In this document: in pieces, positions 42,492-51,526 of the stretch
Layout of the letters: every line of letters starts with the position of its first letter
Numbering within the stretch: position 1 is the first letter of the stretch
Assembly (NCBI RefSeq): GCF_000002875.2
Contig: NC_009418.2
Span: 356,130-420,129 of the forward strand
Direction of reading: 5' to 3'
Origin: Leishmania infantum JPCM5
Taxonomy: Eukaryota > Euglenozoa > Kinetoplastea > Trypanosomatida > Trypanosomatidae
Length of the DNA: 64,000 nt
The notes under the pieces: generated by a model
Told to the model about the DNA's origin: nothing
The model's database searches: none
Seen by the model: the letters and a program-made list of their open reading frames with translations, nothing else
Translations under genes and position numbers: made by a program

Positions 42492-42848
42492 ATCTCTTTT
42501 CTGCTTTGAGCGTTTTATCATGTGACTTCCTTGAAGGAGCACCGCGCATCTACTTGATCAACGCGTGCCATAACTGAATTGCTCTAAAGACATTCATCGC
42601 CGTCTTTCCGCGACGGAGGCCAGCGCCGCAAACACCCATACGTACCGGAGGCACATCAATACATTCCTCTCTTCTCGTCCGCCTACACCCTCGCATACAG
42701 CCTTCGGCATCGAACACTTCTCGCGCACTGGCGCATCTCTCTGGCACACGGAGAGGAGTTCGCACGAAAGCGAAACGGAAGTGGTCGTCTGCACAAGAGC
42801 ACGGTGAGGCCCTTCGCAGCACCGCTTCAACTCGCGCATAGATACACG

Positions 42849-42888
<40 letters not shown>

Positions 42889-43444
42889 TACGCACATACG
42901 CACACTCGCGCGCGAGCGACTTTCTTCCCCCTCTCCCCATCACTGGATTATAGAGAGAGAGCGCGTCTTGGAGACGCAGACGTCTGATTTTCGTGGCGTA
43001 TGGATCACACATCAAAGTAGTAACGCGTACACTGCGCATCTGTCTTGCGTTCACTGGCTGCCTCCGCCTCTTTTCCTTTCGCATCTCTCACACGTGCCCG
43101 CATCTTTCTGTCTTATCATCACACGCACACACGCACACACACACAGGCACAGGCACAGAGAGGTACGCCTGTTATTTCGCTTTCTGTTGGCGTGTGTGTG
43201 TGTGGCGTAAGCGATCTCTGACGTGCCTCTCTCTCTGTATGTATATATACATATACAGAGTATCCCACGATCTTTCCTGCTTCAGTTGCTTTTCGCACTC
43301 TCTGCCTCTCTTTGCGCGTTTACATTGATACTGCTCGGGAGGAGGGGGGAGGTGCGGCGTCTTCCACAGGGTCCGCGAGACCAACAAGGAAAGCACAGGC
43401 GAGCGGCAAGGACACAATCCCTTCACTAGAGAAGATTTCCATAC
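41240..43444. other. Spacer rich in CA repeats before the Wee1-like kinase
   Basis: About 2.2 kb. A perfect (AC)20 run lies at 42451-42490 and further CA runs at about 42850-42885 and 43120-43150. A strong pyrimidine tract at 42138-42180 is followed by a 45-codon frame at 42226-42363 that is not convincing as a gene. TTTCCTGCTTCAG near 43273-43285 is a candidate acceptor for the kinase gene. Confidence 0.55.
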
Positions 43445-46400
43445 ATGCGAGCAAAGATAGACGACGAGAACTCGTCCGTGGCCGTCACGCTTCTGCCTTC
43501 AGCACAGGTGGAGCCTCTGGCCAGCTCTCAGCCTCCCACACGCACCGGCGCCGTGGGCACCATGGTGAACACTGATGCCATCGATGCACGAGGCAATGAT
43601 GCAGAAAGCTCTGGTGGCGGGAGCGCGCCATCTTCGATGGCCACGACGACTACAATCAACGCAGTCTTCTACAACCCCTCCGCGCAGCTGCCGACGCCGC
43701 CACCACTGCATCGGAACTCGTCGTCGCCGGCGCCGATGCAGCATCTGCAGCACGAGGAACCGCAGCGACTTCGAGCTGTCCCCTACTTTCCTGCGTCCTG
43801 CGAGTCCGACAGCAACGAGGAGCCTCTCTTCCAGCATCCTCCACCTGCAAAGCCCAGAGCACCCCTTCGGCCGGCCCCGCAGTCGGGCCGTCTGTGGGGC
43901 GCTGTGAGTGCGACGCCGTCGTCCGCCGGCTTTGTTAGCGGTGGAACCGCTCCGTACGCGTCCCTTCTCCACACCTCATCCGCCCCGGCCGTGGCAGACA
44001 CAGAGACGTCGAGCACAACAGCGGGACATGGCTTAGTTGTCGGCTGTGAAACCTCGAATCACTGCCTTCCGGCGTCCATCAAGGCGCACCCCCCTGCGTC
44101 CGCCACTAGCCCTGCAAGCATACACGGAGGCTACTCGGACAGTGTCAGTGACTCCACGGCAACGACGACGGTTGGAAATCATAGCAGTGGCGGCCGCGGG
44201 CTGCGACGGCCTCCGTTAATGACGGGGCCCAACGGCGCGGCAGTGCCGTTGGCGTCACCGATGCTGAGTGGGCCGCAGGGTCGGTGGGTAAGGTCTTCGG
44301 GCGACGAGAGCAGCAGCGGCTTTGCAACCCTGGCTGTGCCTGCGGCGCCTGCCAACTTGGGGGACACGGTACTCGTCGCCGAGCCGCCGACACCAACGAA
44401 GCAGCGTCGCACGATTCACACAGGAATGGGCAACACGGTAAGTCTTTCATGCGGAGGCATCGGCGCCGCTCCTCGGTTGTCCACCTCCGCTGCAGCCAGC
44501 ACCGGAACCTGCGCCTCGGCTGCTGCCGCAACGTCCGCCGCCGCTGTTGCCGGAGGTGCGTCACCAAAGCCGTCTCTGCGCATTGCCGCGCCATTTCGAG
44601 GACTCGGCTACAACCCAGCGGCTAACAGCGTATCAGCGCCTGCTTCGCGTGCCACCACGTCGAGCATGAGCACCGCCCCTCCACCGCCGTCCTTCAAGTG
44701 CTACCGCCGCGAGGGCAGCCGGAAGCGGTCCGCCGACGTTCTGTCGCAGTTCAGCGCACTTGACCTTGATGAAACACCAGCAACGCCTTTTGCGCAGACG
44801 GGCACCAGTCGTTTTACCAGCATCAACCACAACGGCAACGGGCACAACGCCTTCCCATCGCAGCCGTCACCGTCGACGGCTGTCTACCGGGGCGCCGGCG
44901 GCGGCAGCAATGCGATCAGCACCGTTTCCCCTCTTACCATAGACTACGCCACACCTGTGGCTTTGTCTCAGCAGATTGGTGGCTCGAATACCTTCTCGCA
45001 GGTGCTCCTGCATCCATCTCAGGACGTTCTGGACATGTCGCAGGCCGAAACGGAATGCTCGAACTTCTTGGCGCGGCGCATCCTAAAGGAGTACAACGAA
45101 GTACGACTTCTCGGCAGCGGCTCCTTCGGCACGGTTTCCTTGTTCAAGGAGATCAGCTCAGGCGAGTATGTCGCAGTGAAGATGTCGCCGCCGCTACGGA
45201 CGCCGGAGATGGAGCGGCGATACCGCCGCGAGCGGTCTGTGATGGGCATGGTGCGGGGGCTGCCGCACGTCGTGCAGCTCTCTGCCGCCTGGGAGGAAGG
45301 TCGGGTGCCGCGCATGTATCTGCAGCTGGAGTACTGTCCTGGCGGCTCCGTCGCATCTGTCGCGAACGCGAAGCAGAGCCGGAATGAGCCCTGGCCGGAG
45401 GCGGAGGTGAAGGTATTCCTAGCTCACATGAGCATCGCACTCGATGCGCTGCACCGCGCCAACATTGCGCACGTCGACTTCAAGCCGGACAACGTCCTCG
45501 TCGATAAGGACGGGGCGTACAAGCTGTCTGATTTCGGCTGCAGCGTGCTACTGGATGAGAGAGGCCGACCGAGACCAGAGACGCGGAACGGCTACGGATC
45601 CCTGGCACGAGGCCAACGAGCTGGCTGGGTCGGAGGTGTCGCGTGCGCGAACCCGAACGGCGGACCTGCTGTTCACACAGGTGCTGGCGTTGGCGCTGGC
45701 GGGCTGGGCTCTTCCCTGGACTTCAACAACTGGAACGAAGGCAACGAGCTGAGCACGATGAGCATTGACGAGGGCGATTGCCGGTACCTGTGCGCCGACA
45801 TGCTGAATGAAAAACAGCACTTCAAGGCTGGTGACATGTTCTCGCTAGGGATGTCGCTTTTCGAACTCATGTCAGGCCAACCACTCCCCCGCAATGGCGA
45901 TCAGTTCCTAGCGCTCCGCCGCCGCGTGCCGGTGGAGGTGCTGCGCCGCCGCGGATACTCGGCCGACCTGGTGGAGCTTGTCGTGGCGCTCTTGCGTAGC
46001 GATCCCCCACAGCGACCGACTGCACGACAGGTTCTACAGTACCTCCGGCTCTCTTCCGAGGAACTTCAGCTGCTGTCGAGCGCCTCGGCGATGAAGCGGT
46101 GGACAGAGAGCGCTGAAAGCTTTTTGCAACTGCAGGAGGAGGAGCGGCAGCAGCCACCGCTCGGCAAGGATGGTGTCTTGGCTGCCACCGTGGACGCGCT
46201 GCGGTGTGTGAGTGCGCTCATGGAGGCGTCAATGTGGCTCTTCACGACAACTCAGCAGGATGTGCACCGACTCGCTGCCCCAGCAAACGCTGGCAAGGGA
46301 GAGGATGAGGAGGATGAGCGGCGCCGCCAGCAAACTCAGCAGCCACAACCGCAGCCGTTGCTCCAGCTCCCTCGCGGACAACAATTAGAAGACTTGCCCA

Positions 46401-46453
46401 TGTCTCCGATCCAGTGCGATGAGGCGTGCACGCCGACTGCACTGAATTACTAG
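43445..46453 (+). CDS. WEE1: Wee1-like protein kinase
   Basis: A 1,002-residue protein. Residues 1-545 are Ser/Ala/Pro-rich and low complexity. The kinase domain spans about 550-880. It has glycine loop LGSGSFGTV near 556, ATP-binding Lys579 in AVK, catalytic Asp678 in HVDFKPDN, and Asp696 in DFG. After an insert of about 70 residues comes EGDCRYLCADMLNE at 776-789. The last motif corresponds to EGD-x-R-x-L of Wee1/Myt1 kinases, which inhibit cyclin-dependent kinase by phosphorylating its ATP-loop Tyr and gate entry to mitosis. The large Gly-rich insert between DFG and EGD is unusual. The C-terminal tail after 880 is Gln/Glu/Pro-rich. The ATG at 43445 follows candidate acceptors; one at 43562 is the alternative. 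A SIDER2 copy lies in its 3' flank. Confidence 0.85.
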   Translation: MRAKIDDENSSVAVTLLPSAQVEPLASSQPPTRTGAVGTMVNTDAIDARGNDAESSGGGSAPSSMATTTTINAVFYNPSAQLPTPPPLHRNSSSPAPMQHLQHEEPQRLRAVPYFPASCESDSNEEPLFQHPPPAKPRAPLRPAPQSGRLWGAVSATPSSAGFVSGGTAPYASLLHTSSAPAVADTETSSTTAGHGLVVGCETSNHCLPASIKAHPPASATSPASIHGGYSDSVSDSTATTTVGNHSSGGRGLRRPPLMTGPNGAAVPLASPMLSGPQGRWVRSSGDESSSGFATLAVPAAPANLGDTVLVAEPPTPTKQRRTIHTGMGNTVSLSCGGIGAAPRLSTSAAASTGTCASAAAATSAAAVAGGASPKPSLRIAAPFRGLGYNPAANSVSAPASRATTSSMSTAPPPPSFKCYRREGSRKRSADVLSQFSALDLDETPATPFAQTGTSRFTSINHNGNGHNAFPSQPSPSTAVYRGAGGGSNAISTVSPLTIDYATPVALSQQIGGSNTFSQVLLHPSQDVLDMSQAETECSNFLARRILKEYNEVRLLGSGSFGTVSLFKEISSGEYVAVKMSPPLRTPEMERRYRRERSVMGMVRGLPHVVQLSAAWEEGRVPRMYLQLEYCPGGSVASVANAKQSRNEPWPEAEVKVFLAHMSIALDALHRANIAHVDFKPDNVLVDKDGAYKLSDFGCSVLLDERGRPRPETRNGYGSLARGQRAGWVGGVACANPNGGPAVHTGAGVGAGGLGSSLDFNNWNEGNELSTMSIDEGDCRYLCADMLNEKQHFKAGDMFSLGMSLFELMSGQPLPRNGDQFLALRRRVPVEVLRRRGYSADLVELVVALLRSDPPQRPTARQVLQYLRLSSEELQLLSSASAMKRWTESAESFLQLQEEERQQPPLGKDGVLAATVDALRCVSALMEASMWLFTTTQQDVHRLAAPANAGKGEDEEDERRRQQTQQPQPQPLLQLPRGQQLEDLPMSPIQCDEACTPTALNY

Positions 46454-47214
46454 TGTCCGCGGGTATCGCTGCTGCTGCGCGACACGGCAAACAACCCGTT
46501 CATGTAGTTCTTTGCCTCTGCTGCTCCTGTACACTCCACAATCATGTACACCCAGCCTCTGTGCTTGTGTGCACCCCTCCTCCCTCCTCTTCCCAGGGGT
46601 AGGGGTGAGGTGCCGACTCTGTGGCCAGCATGTTGGCGGACGGTGCCTTTCACAAGCATCTTCAGTTTCTTTTTTGTGTGGATTCGCTCTTTGCTATTAT
46701 TAGTTTCCTTTCTTGCGATCTTTCCCCCCTCCCTGCACCATTTGCTTTTCAGTGATTCTGGTCTCTTCCAGCCATGCCGACGGTCGAGCGTGAACGTGTG
46801 TGTGAGTGCGTCTACGCATGTGCTGTGCTTTGCTGTACGGCGCCGGCGCCTCTCATGCGCCCTTTCTCATACCCTCCCTGCGTCTTCCTCCCCCGCGGCG
46901 GAGGAGGAAGGAAGGACATACGGAGAAACAGAGAGAGAAAGGGGAGGGAGGGGGAGGGGACGACGAGGACGCGAGCGACTCTACGCACTCTCCGGCACCT
47001 ACGCATTCGCTTCACAACGTTTGCCACCTTTTGCTTTGGACCTTTCGGTTCTTTTATTTTTTTTTTCTTTGCTCGGCTTCATAGATCGTTTTGGCACAAG
47101 GAGGATGTTTCTTCGTGTGCCCCTCCATCGACTTCCCCAACCCCCTCTCTGTCTTACTCTCTTGCGCTTGGTACTTTTCTTTTCCTAGAACCCTCGTGAC
47201 AAGAAAAGGGGAGC
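46454..47214. other. 3' flank of the kinase gene
   Basis: About 760 bases, pyrimidine-rich with a purine block at 46900-46965. No gene. It leads into a SIDER2 copy. Confidence 0.6.
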
Positions 47215-47787
47215 GCACCTCTCAGGGCGTGGTGGTGTCACAGGGCCCAGTACATCCCCTCCCACTCTCTCTGTGTGTGCGTGGAGAAGCCGGGCAGCCC
47301 CCCTCCCCTCCTGTGCTTGCGAAATGCCGAGCGGCTTCTGGCGGTGACAGGGTCTGGTGACTGCGACGTGGGGAGGTCAGAGCGATGCATTGCTACTGAT
47401 GTCGGCAGTGAGGTCGTGGGCGGCGTTGCGTCGGAGCGACCCGCGCCGCTGAACGCGTCGGCGCCATCGACATGATGGGCGAAGTGCCAGCGTGACTGGA
47501 AGGCGTCGCAGCCGGCCCTCACACTGCCCGCTGGTGTGTGTGGCGGGGGGCCTGGGGCAGCGCACGAGGGGGTGCGCGAGGTGGTGGCGTGCGTGATGGG
47601 TGCGGCTGTGAGGCGACCTGCGAGGCCGGGGCGGTGCTGAGGTGACTGCGTGTGTGCGCATTGCTGTGAGGCATGCGTCTCTGGCTGCATTGCACCACGC
47701 GGGGTGCGCCTGTGGCAGGGCCGGGGAGGGCTGGAGTGGGGCTTGACTCCTGTTGTATGGCCGGGAGGATGGACTCGCGGTGATGAA
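47215..47787 (+). mobile_element. SIDER2-type retroposon, copy 4
   Basis: About 570 bases, nearly identical to the other copies over its body. The first 12 bases of the head are missing. The tail departs after GGGAGGATGGACTCG into GGTGATGAAAAC instead of GAAGCAAG. Sense orientation, about 760 bases after the Wee1-like stop codon, so probably in that 3' UTR. Confidence 0.82.
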
Positions 47788-48820
47788 AACATCTTCTGGT
47801 GTGCTTGTGTGCCTGTGGTACTGTCTGCGTGTCTCAATACCAGTCTCGGTGAAGGATGACGTCCGTCGATGCTGTTGTCGTTTTGTGCCTTTTATGTCAC
47901 TTCATCTTATTTTCCTTTTCGCTCGTTTGGGCCGTCGTTCCCCTCTTCCTCAAAGTGGTCTACGCAGGTGGCCAGCAAGCAACGCTCCATGACCATCTAA
48001 CATCGGCTCTGCAACAACAAGATGCGCGCCGTACAACATGCCTGTGTGCGTGTGCGTGTGTGCGTACGTCTTCCTGTCTGTGCTCTCTCAAGACACCCAT
48101 ACATCGAGTCTTGCGCTTGCGTCGCTCCGTCGTCTTTGCTTTCCCTCACCCATGCACCGCTCTCTCTCTTTTGCCGTCGACAGGCACGTTCATGAGGGGA
48201 GCGTGTAGTGGGGCAAGCAGCTAGAGAGGAAGGGCAGGTGATGCCTCGCGAGACAGAGCGAGCCGTCTACACCTCATCGCGTATCATTCTCCGGGATGTG
48301 CCGCTAGACTTTCTTGATGGCGAAGCCCCGCGACCCCTGCCATTCGAACATGATGAGTGCTTTCCTCTCTTGTGCCTTGCTATCCCTCGCGATGGACTCA
48401 ACCATCTTCCTGCTGCTGCTTCTCTCGCTTTCTCTGTTGCCTTCTCTCTTGATAGGCTCACCGCTATGATACATCACAGCGTGCATATGTCCATGTGCAA
48501 GCAGATCTGTGTGCGTTGAGCCCGAGGTGTTACAACCACGACTCCTTTGAACTTCTCGGAAAGGGGCACAGAAGAGGGGCCGGCGGTGAGTTACCACCAC
48601 TGCGGCTCTCACATATACGGATGCAGAAGCGCCTCTTCGTACCTGCGTGCACGTTTTCTGTTCCCTTCTGGGAGTCCCGCTCAAACCGCGGGCAGAGAGA
48701 GTGAGCTTTTGTGTGGTAAGCTGCTTTCAAATTGTGTGCGTGACAGGGAACAGGAGAGTCGACGCACTCGCTTTCTCTCTATCTGTTCCCGCCCCCTTGT
48801 AGAGACTTTCTTCTCCAGCA
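47788..48820. other. Spacer and 5' UTR before the MBL-rhodanese gene
   Basis: About 1 kb. A 92-codon frame from an ATG at 48241 to 48519 lacks recognisable features and is not called. Pyrimidine tracts near 48130-48180 and 48770-48800 provide trans-splicing signals. Confidence 0.5.
48791..48818 (+). promoter_or_regulatory. Spliced-leader acceptor region of the MBL-rhodanese gene
   Basis: GCCCCCTTGTAG gives AG at 48801-48802, and TTTCTTCTCCAG gives a second AG at 48817-48818. They lie 18 and 2 bases before the ATG at 48821, fixing the start if either is used. Confidence 0.55.
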
Positions 48821-51526
48821 ATGCTCGACTCGCCACCGGCGTTGTATGCCAGCCAGGAGCCAGTTTCTGCTGGTCCCCAGGCGGAGGCGGCGGAGATTAT
48901 GGGGTCAACGCCCGCCCGCCATGCGATGCCGTTCTACCCGGTGCTCATTGAGGTTGCCGGGAGCATGGACGACGCAATTGTGCGCGATGTGACACAGCGC
49001 CTGCGTCGCTACCGAAACCGCTATCAGCCGCTGCTGCGGTGCATGTTTACATTGGTCGCCACCGCCGTTCCAGAGGCGCGGCTGTTTGGCGACGACAGTG
49101 CCGCTGCCTTAGAGGCTCAGCCCAACCCAACCACCGCAGCTGCGGGCCAGCTGTTCACTGCGCCCAAGAACGCGGTGTCGGTCAACAAGATCCACCCGCT
49201 CGTGTCGCGCTTCTATCCACATCAGCTCGTATGCGCGCAACAGAAGAGTCGCAGTGACTACACCACTGGTGTGGAGCCGGCCGCGCTGCCCGGTGCGCCC
49301 TCTGGTGCCCTCCAGCCGTGCTGGATGGATGACCCAGCGACGGCGGCGCTCTCTGGTGTCACCACCGCTGCCGACTGTCATGATCGTGCCGTTCGGAGGG
49401 TGGAGGACTTCATGGCGTATCATTTCCTGCCTCTCGCCATGACGCACAACTGCTCCCCACCGGAGGCGATCTCTACATCGGCCAAAGCGTTCGTGTTGCG
49501 ACACTACGTGAACGAGGCGAGCCGCACGTCCTCGTTCCTGCTTGCGGATCCCTTCTACGCCTCTGCAAGTGTCCCGGCAGACGCCGTTGCAGGAGCGGCC
49601 ATCATCGACCCGCGGGCAGAGCAGCTAGAGGCTTATGCCGCGGACCTGAGCCGTATTGGTGTCACCCTCAGCTTTATCATTTTCACGCACTGCTACGTCG
49701 ACGGCGCCTCGGGGCTCGCCGAGCTCATTGAGAGCTTCCCGGCTGCCCGCGTCGTCTCCGGAATCCCTCTCGGGCCCGCCGGCACCACAGAGGACGTACA
49801 GCTGAGCCCTCGCCTACGACTCCGAACCGTGCGGGTGCCAGCCTTCTCACCAGAGTGTCTGCTTGCAGAGATTTACTTTTGTGACATGCTCAAGGGTTTG
49901 TGCACGGGCGTTCTGTGGAGCACCGATGCTGCACCTCGCTGTGACCTGCTTCAGTGGTCTGCTTTTCCCCGCGAGACGGGACACGTACCTACGCTGCCTC
50001 CCTCCTCCATCAACAGCGACAGTGGTGACCGCGACGCGGCCCTGGCGCACACTCACGAGATGCTCAAGAAGTACTTGTTCGATGCCTACTTTTCGCCGCT
50101 CTGCGCCAGTGTTAGCGAGCCGAGCCGGCCAAGCGGGAGAGCCGCCAAATCGGCCCGCACCGAAGAGGCTCTGGCGAACCAGGAGGAACAGATGGAGGAG
50201 GCGACTCTGGAAAGCGAAGGTTTGGAGCAGGTTGTGCTGCTCCCCACTCACGGCGGGTACAACAACGTGACGAGTCAGCTGGACCTCTACTGGGCGGTGT
50301 ATCTCGGCGACCTGACTCGTATGAAGCACTCCCGCGCCGTTATCGACGCGCTCGCCACGACAGCAGAGGCGTTCGCCAGTTACAACAGACGCTTACCACC
50401 GCTGCCGCACCCGCCGTCCTTCGATACCAGTCGTGTGGTGCATCTTCGTCAACTACTTGCGTTACTACGGCCTGAGCAGCGGGCAACATGCTTGGCGCAG
50501 CTTCCTGCCGACATGCAGCACGCACTGCGGTACTCCTTCGACCCTTCAGCCGCGCACAGTGCACTCGGCGACGCGTCGAATGCGTCTCGCCGGCAGTTTG
50601 CTTCTTTTTCTTGGTATGTGAACCTCGTCGACGTGCGCGATGCCAACGACTATCACGCGCTGCACCTCTGCGGCGCCGTCAACGTACCAATGAGCTTCCC
50701 GGGCGTGGCCTATGGTGCCCGAAGAGCGGAGTTGTGGCTTCAATGCGTAATCGTTCCGTTTCAGCCTATTGTGGCCCTCTGTGCAACCGAGGAGCAGCGA
50801 GCCGAGTTGTCGCGACGCCTCTCAGCGCTGTCCCCAGAGAGTCGCGTGCATGTCTTTACGCTGGCCGACTTGTCAGACGCGTTGAAATTCCCGCCGAGGC
50901 ACTCGACGCGAGGCGGGCAGGCAACTGCAACGGAGCTGCCGTGGCGTGAGGTGTCGTGCGACGTGCCCACAAGTGTGTCTGCCGATGTGCCCCTTCCTCG
51001 CAACCTGCTTTGTATCCAGCGCGACGACGCGCTCGCGAACTTGACATCGTACGAAGACCTCACGGCAGCTGAACCCACCGATACGCGCGTCGTGCTCGAC
51101 GTGCGCACGCCGTACGAGTTTAAAAACGGCTCACACCAGCATAGTGTGCACGTGGGGCTGGCTCAGCTATGCGCCATGGTGGTCGAAGACGCCGTCGAGG
51201 CATCGCGGCCGCTGTCGCAGTGGCACTGCGGTAGCTCACCAAGGCTGGCGGACGCCTACGTGAAGATCATACACACAGCGGCGCTCATGGCGCGCCTCCC
51301 TGTCGTGTGGCAGGAGGCGTCTCTCTCCGACGTCGTCATCTACTGTGCTGGTGGGTATCGCTCACTAATCGCGTCGTCGCTGCTGCAGCGCGCCATCGAA
51401 GCTTCTGCCACCCCTGCATGGCGCAAGTTGCACATCTCCAACGTTTCGGGTGGCGCCTTTCAAATCATGACGCAACGGCCAGACCTGTGGCAGGTCAAGG
51501 ACCGCTCCGTTGTGTGCATTAGCTGA
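48821..51526 (+). CDS. ETHE1-like pseudo-metallohydrolase fused to two rhodanese domains
   Basis: A 901-residue protein. Residues about 225-490 follow the persulfide dioxygenase (ETHE1/BLH) layout: RTSSFLLAD, then IIDPRAEQLEAYAADLSRIGV and THCYVDGASG, later LLPTHGGYNNVTS. However the metal ligands are largely lost. The H-x-H-x-D-H motif reads H290-C-Y292-V-D294-G295, the later ligand His (SPGHTPG in the family) is Phe342, and the Asp of the FTGD turn is Val364. Two rhodanese-like domains follow, with D604 in LVDVRD and VVLDVRTPYEF near 755. The second carries an intact active loop, Cys842 in YCAGGYRS. Family enzymes oxidise glutathione persulfide, and rhodaneses move sulfane sulfur. Here only the second rhodanese looks catalytic, so the first part may be regulatory or structural. 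The start is set by acceptors 2 to 18 bases upstream. Confidence 0.8.
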   Translation: MLDSPPALYASQEPVSAGPQAEAAEIMGSTPARHAMPFYPVLIEVAGSMDDAIVRDVTQRLRRYRNRYQPLLRCMFTLVATAVPEARLFGDDSAAALEAQPNPTTAAAGQLFTAPKNAVSVNKIHPLVSRFYPHQLVCAQQKSRSDYTTGVEPAALPGAPSGALQPCWMDDPATAALSGVTTAADCHDRAVRRVEDFMAYHFLPLAMTHNCSPPEAISTSAKAFVLRHYVNEASRTSSFLLADPFYASASVPADAVAGAAIIDPRAEQLEAYAADLSRIGVTLSFIIFTHCYVDGASGLAELIESFPAARVVSGIPLGPAGTTEDVQLSPRLRLRTVRVPAFSPECLLAEIYFCDMLKGLCTGVLWSTDAAPRCDLLQWSAFPRETGHVPTLPPSSINSDSGDRDAALAHTHEMLKKYLFDAYFSPLCASVSEPSRPSGRAAKSARTEEALANQEEQMEEATLESEGLEQVVLLPTHGGYNNVTSQLDLYWAVYLGDLTRMKHSRAVIDALATTAEAFASYNRRLPPLPHPPSFDTSRVVHLRQLLALLRPEQRATCLAQLPADMQHALRYSFDPSAAHSALGDASNASRRQFASFSWYVNLVDVRDANDYHALHLCGAVNVPMSFPGVAYGARRAELWLQCVIVPFQPIVALCATEEQRAELSRRLSALSPESRVHVFTLADLSDALKFPPRHSTRGGQATATELPWREVSCDVPTSVSADVPLPRNLLCIQRDDALANLTSYEDLTAAEPTDTRVVLDVRTPYEFKNGSHQHSVHVGLAQLCAMVVEDAVEASRPLSQWHCGSSPRLADAYVKIIHTAALMARLPVVWQEASLSDVVIYCAGGYRSLIASSLLQRAIEASATPAWRKLHISNVSGGAFQIMTQRPDLWQVKDRSVVCIS

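Noticed and set aside
48241..48519. 92-codon frame before the MBL-rhodanese gene
   Set aside because: No recognisable features; the end is low complexity and it lies in ordinary spacer.
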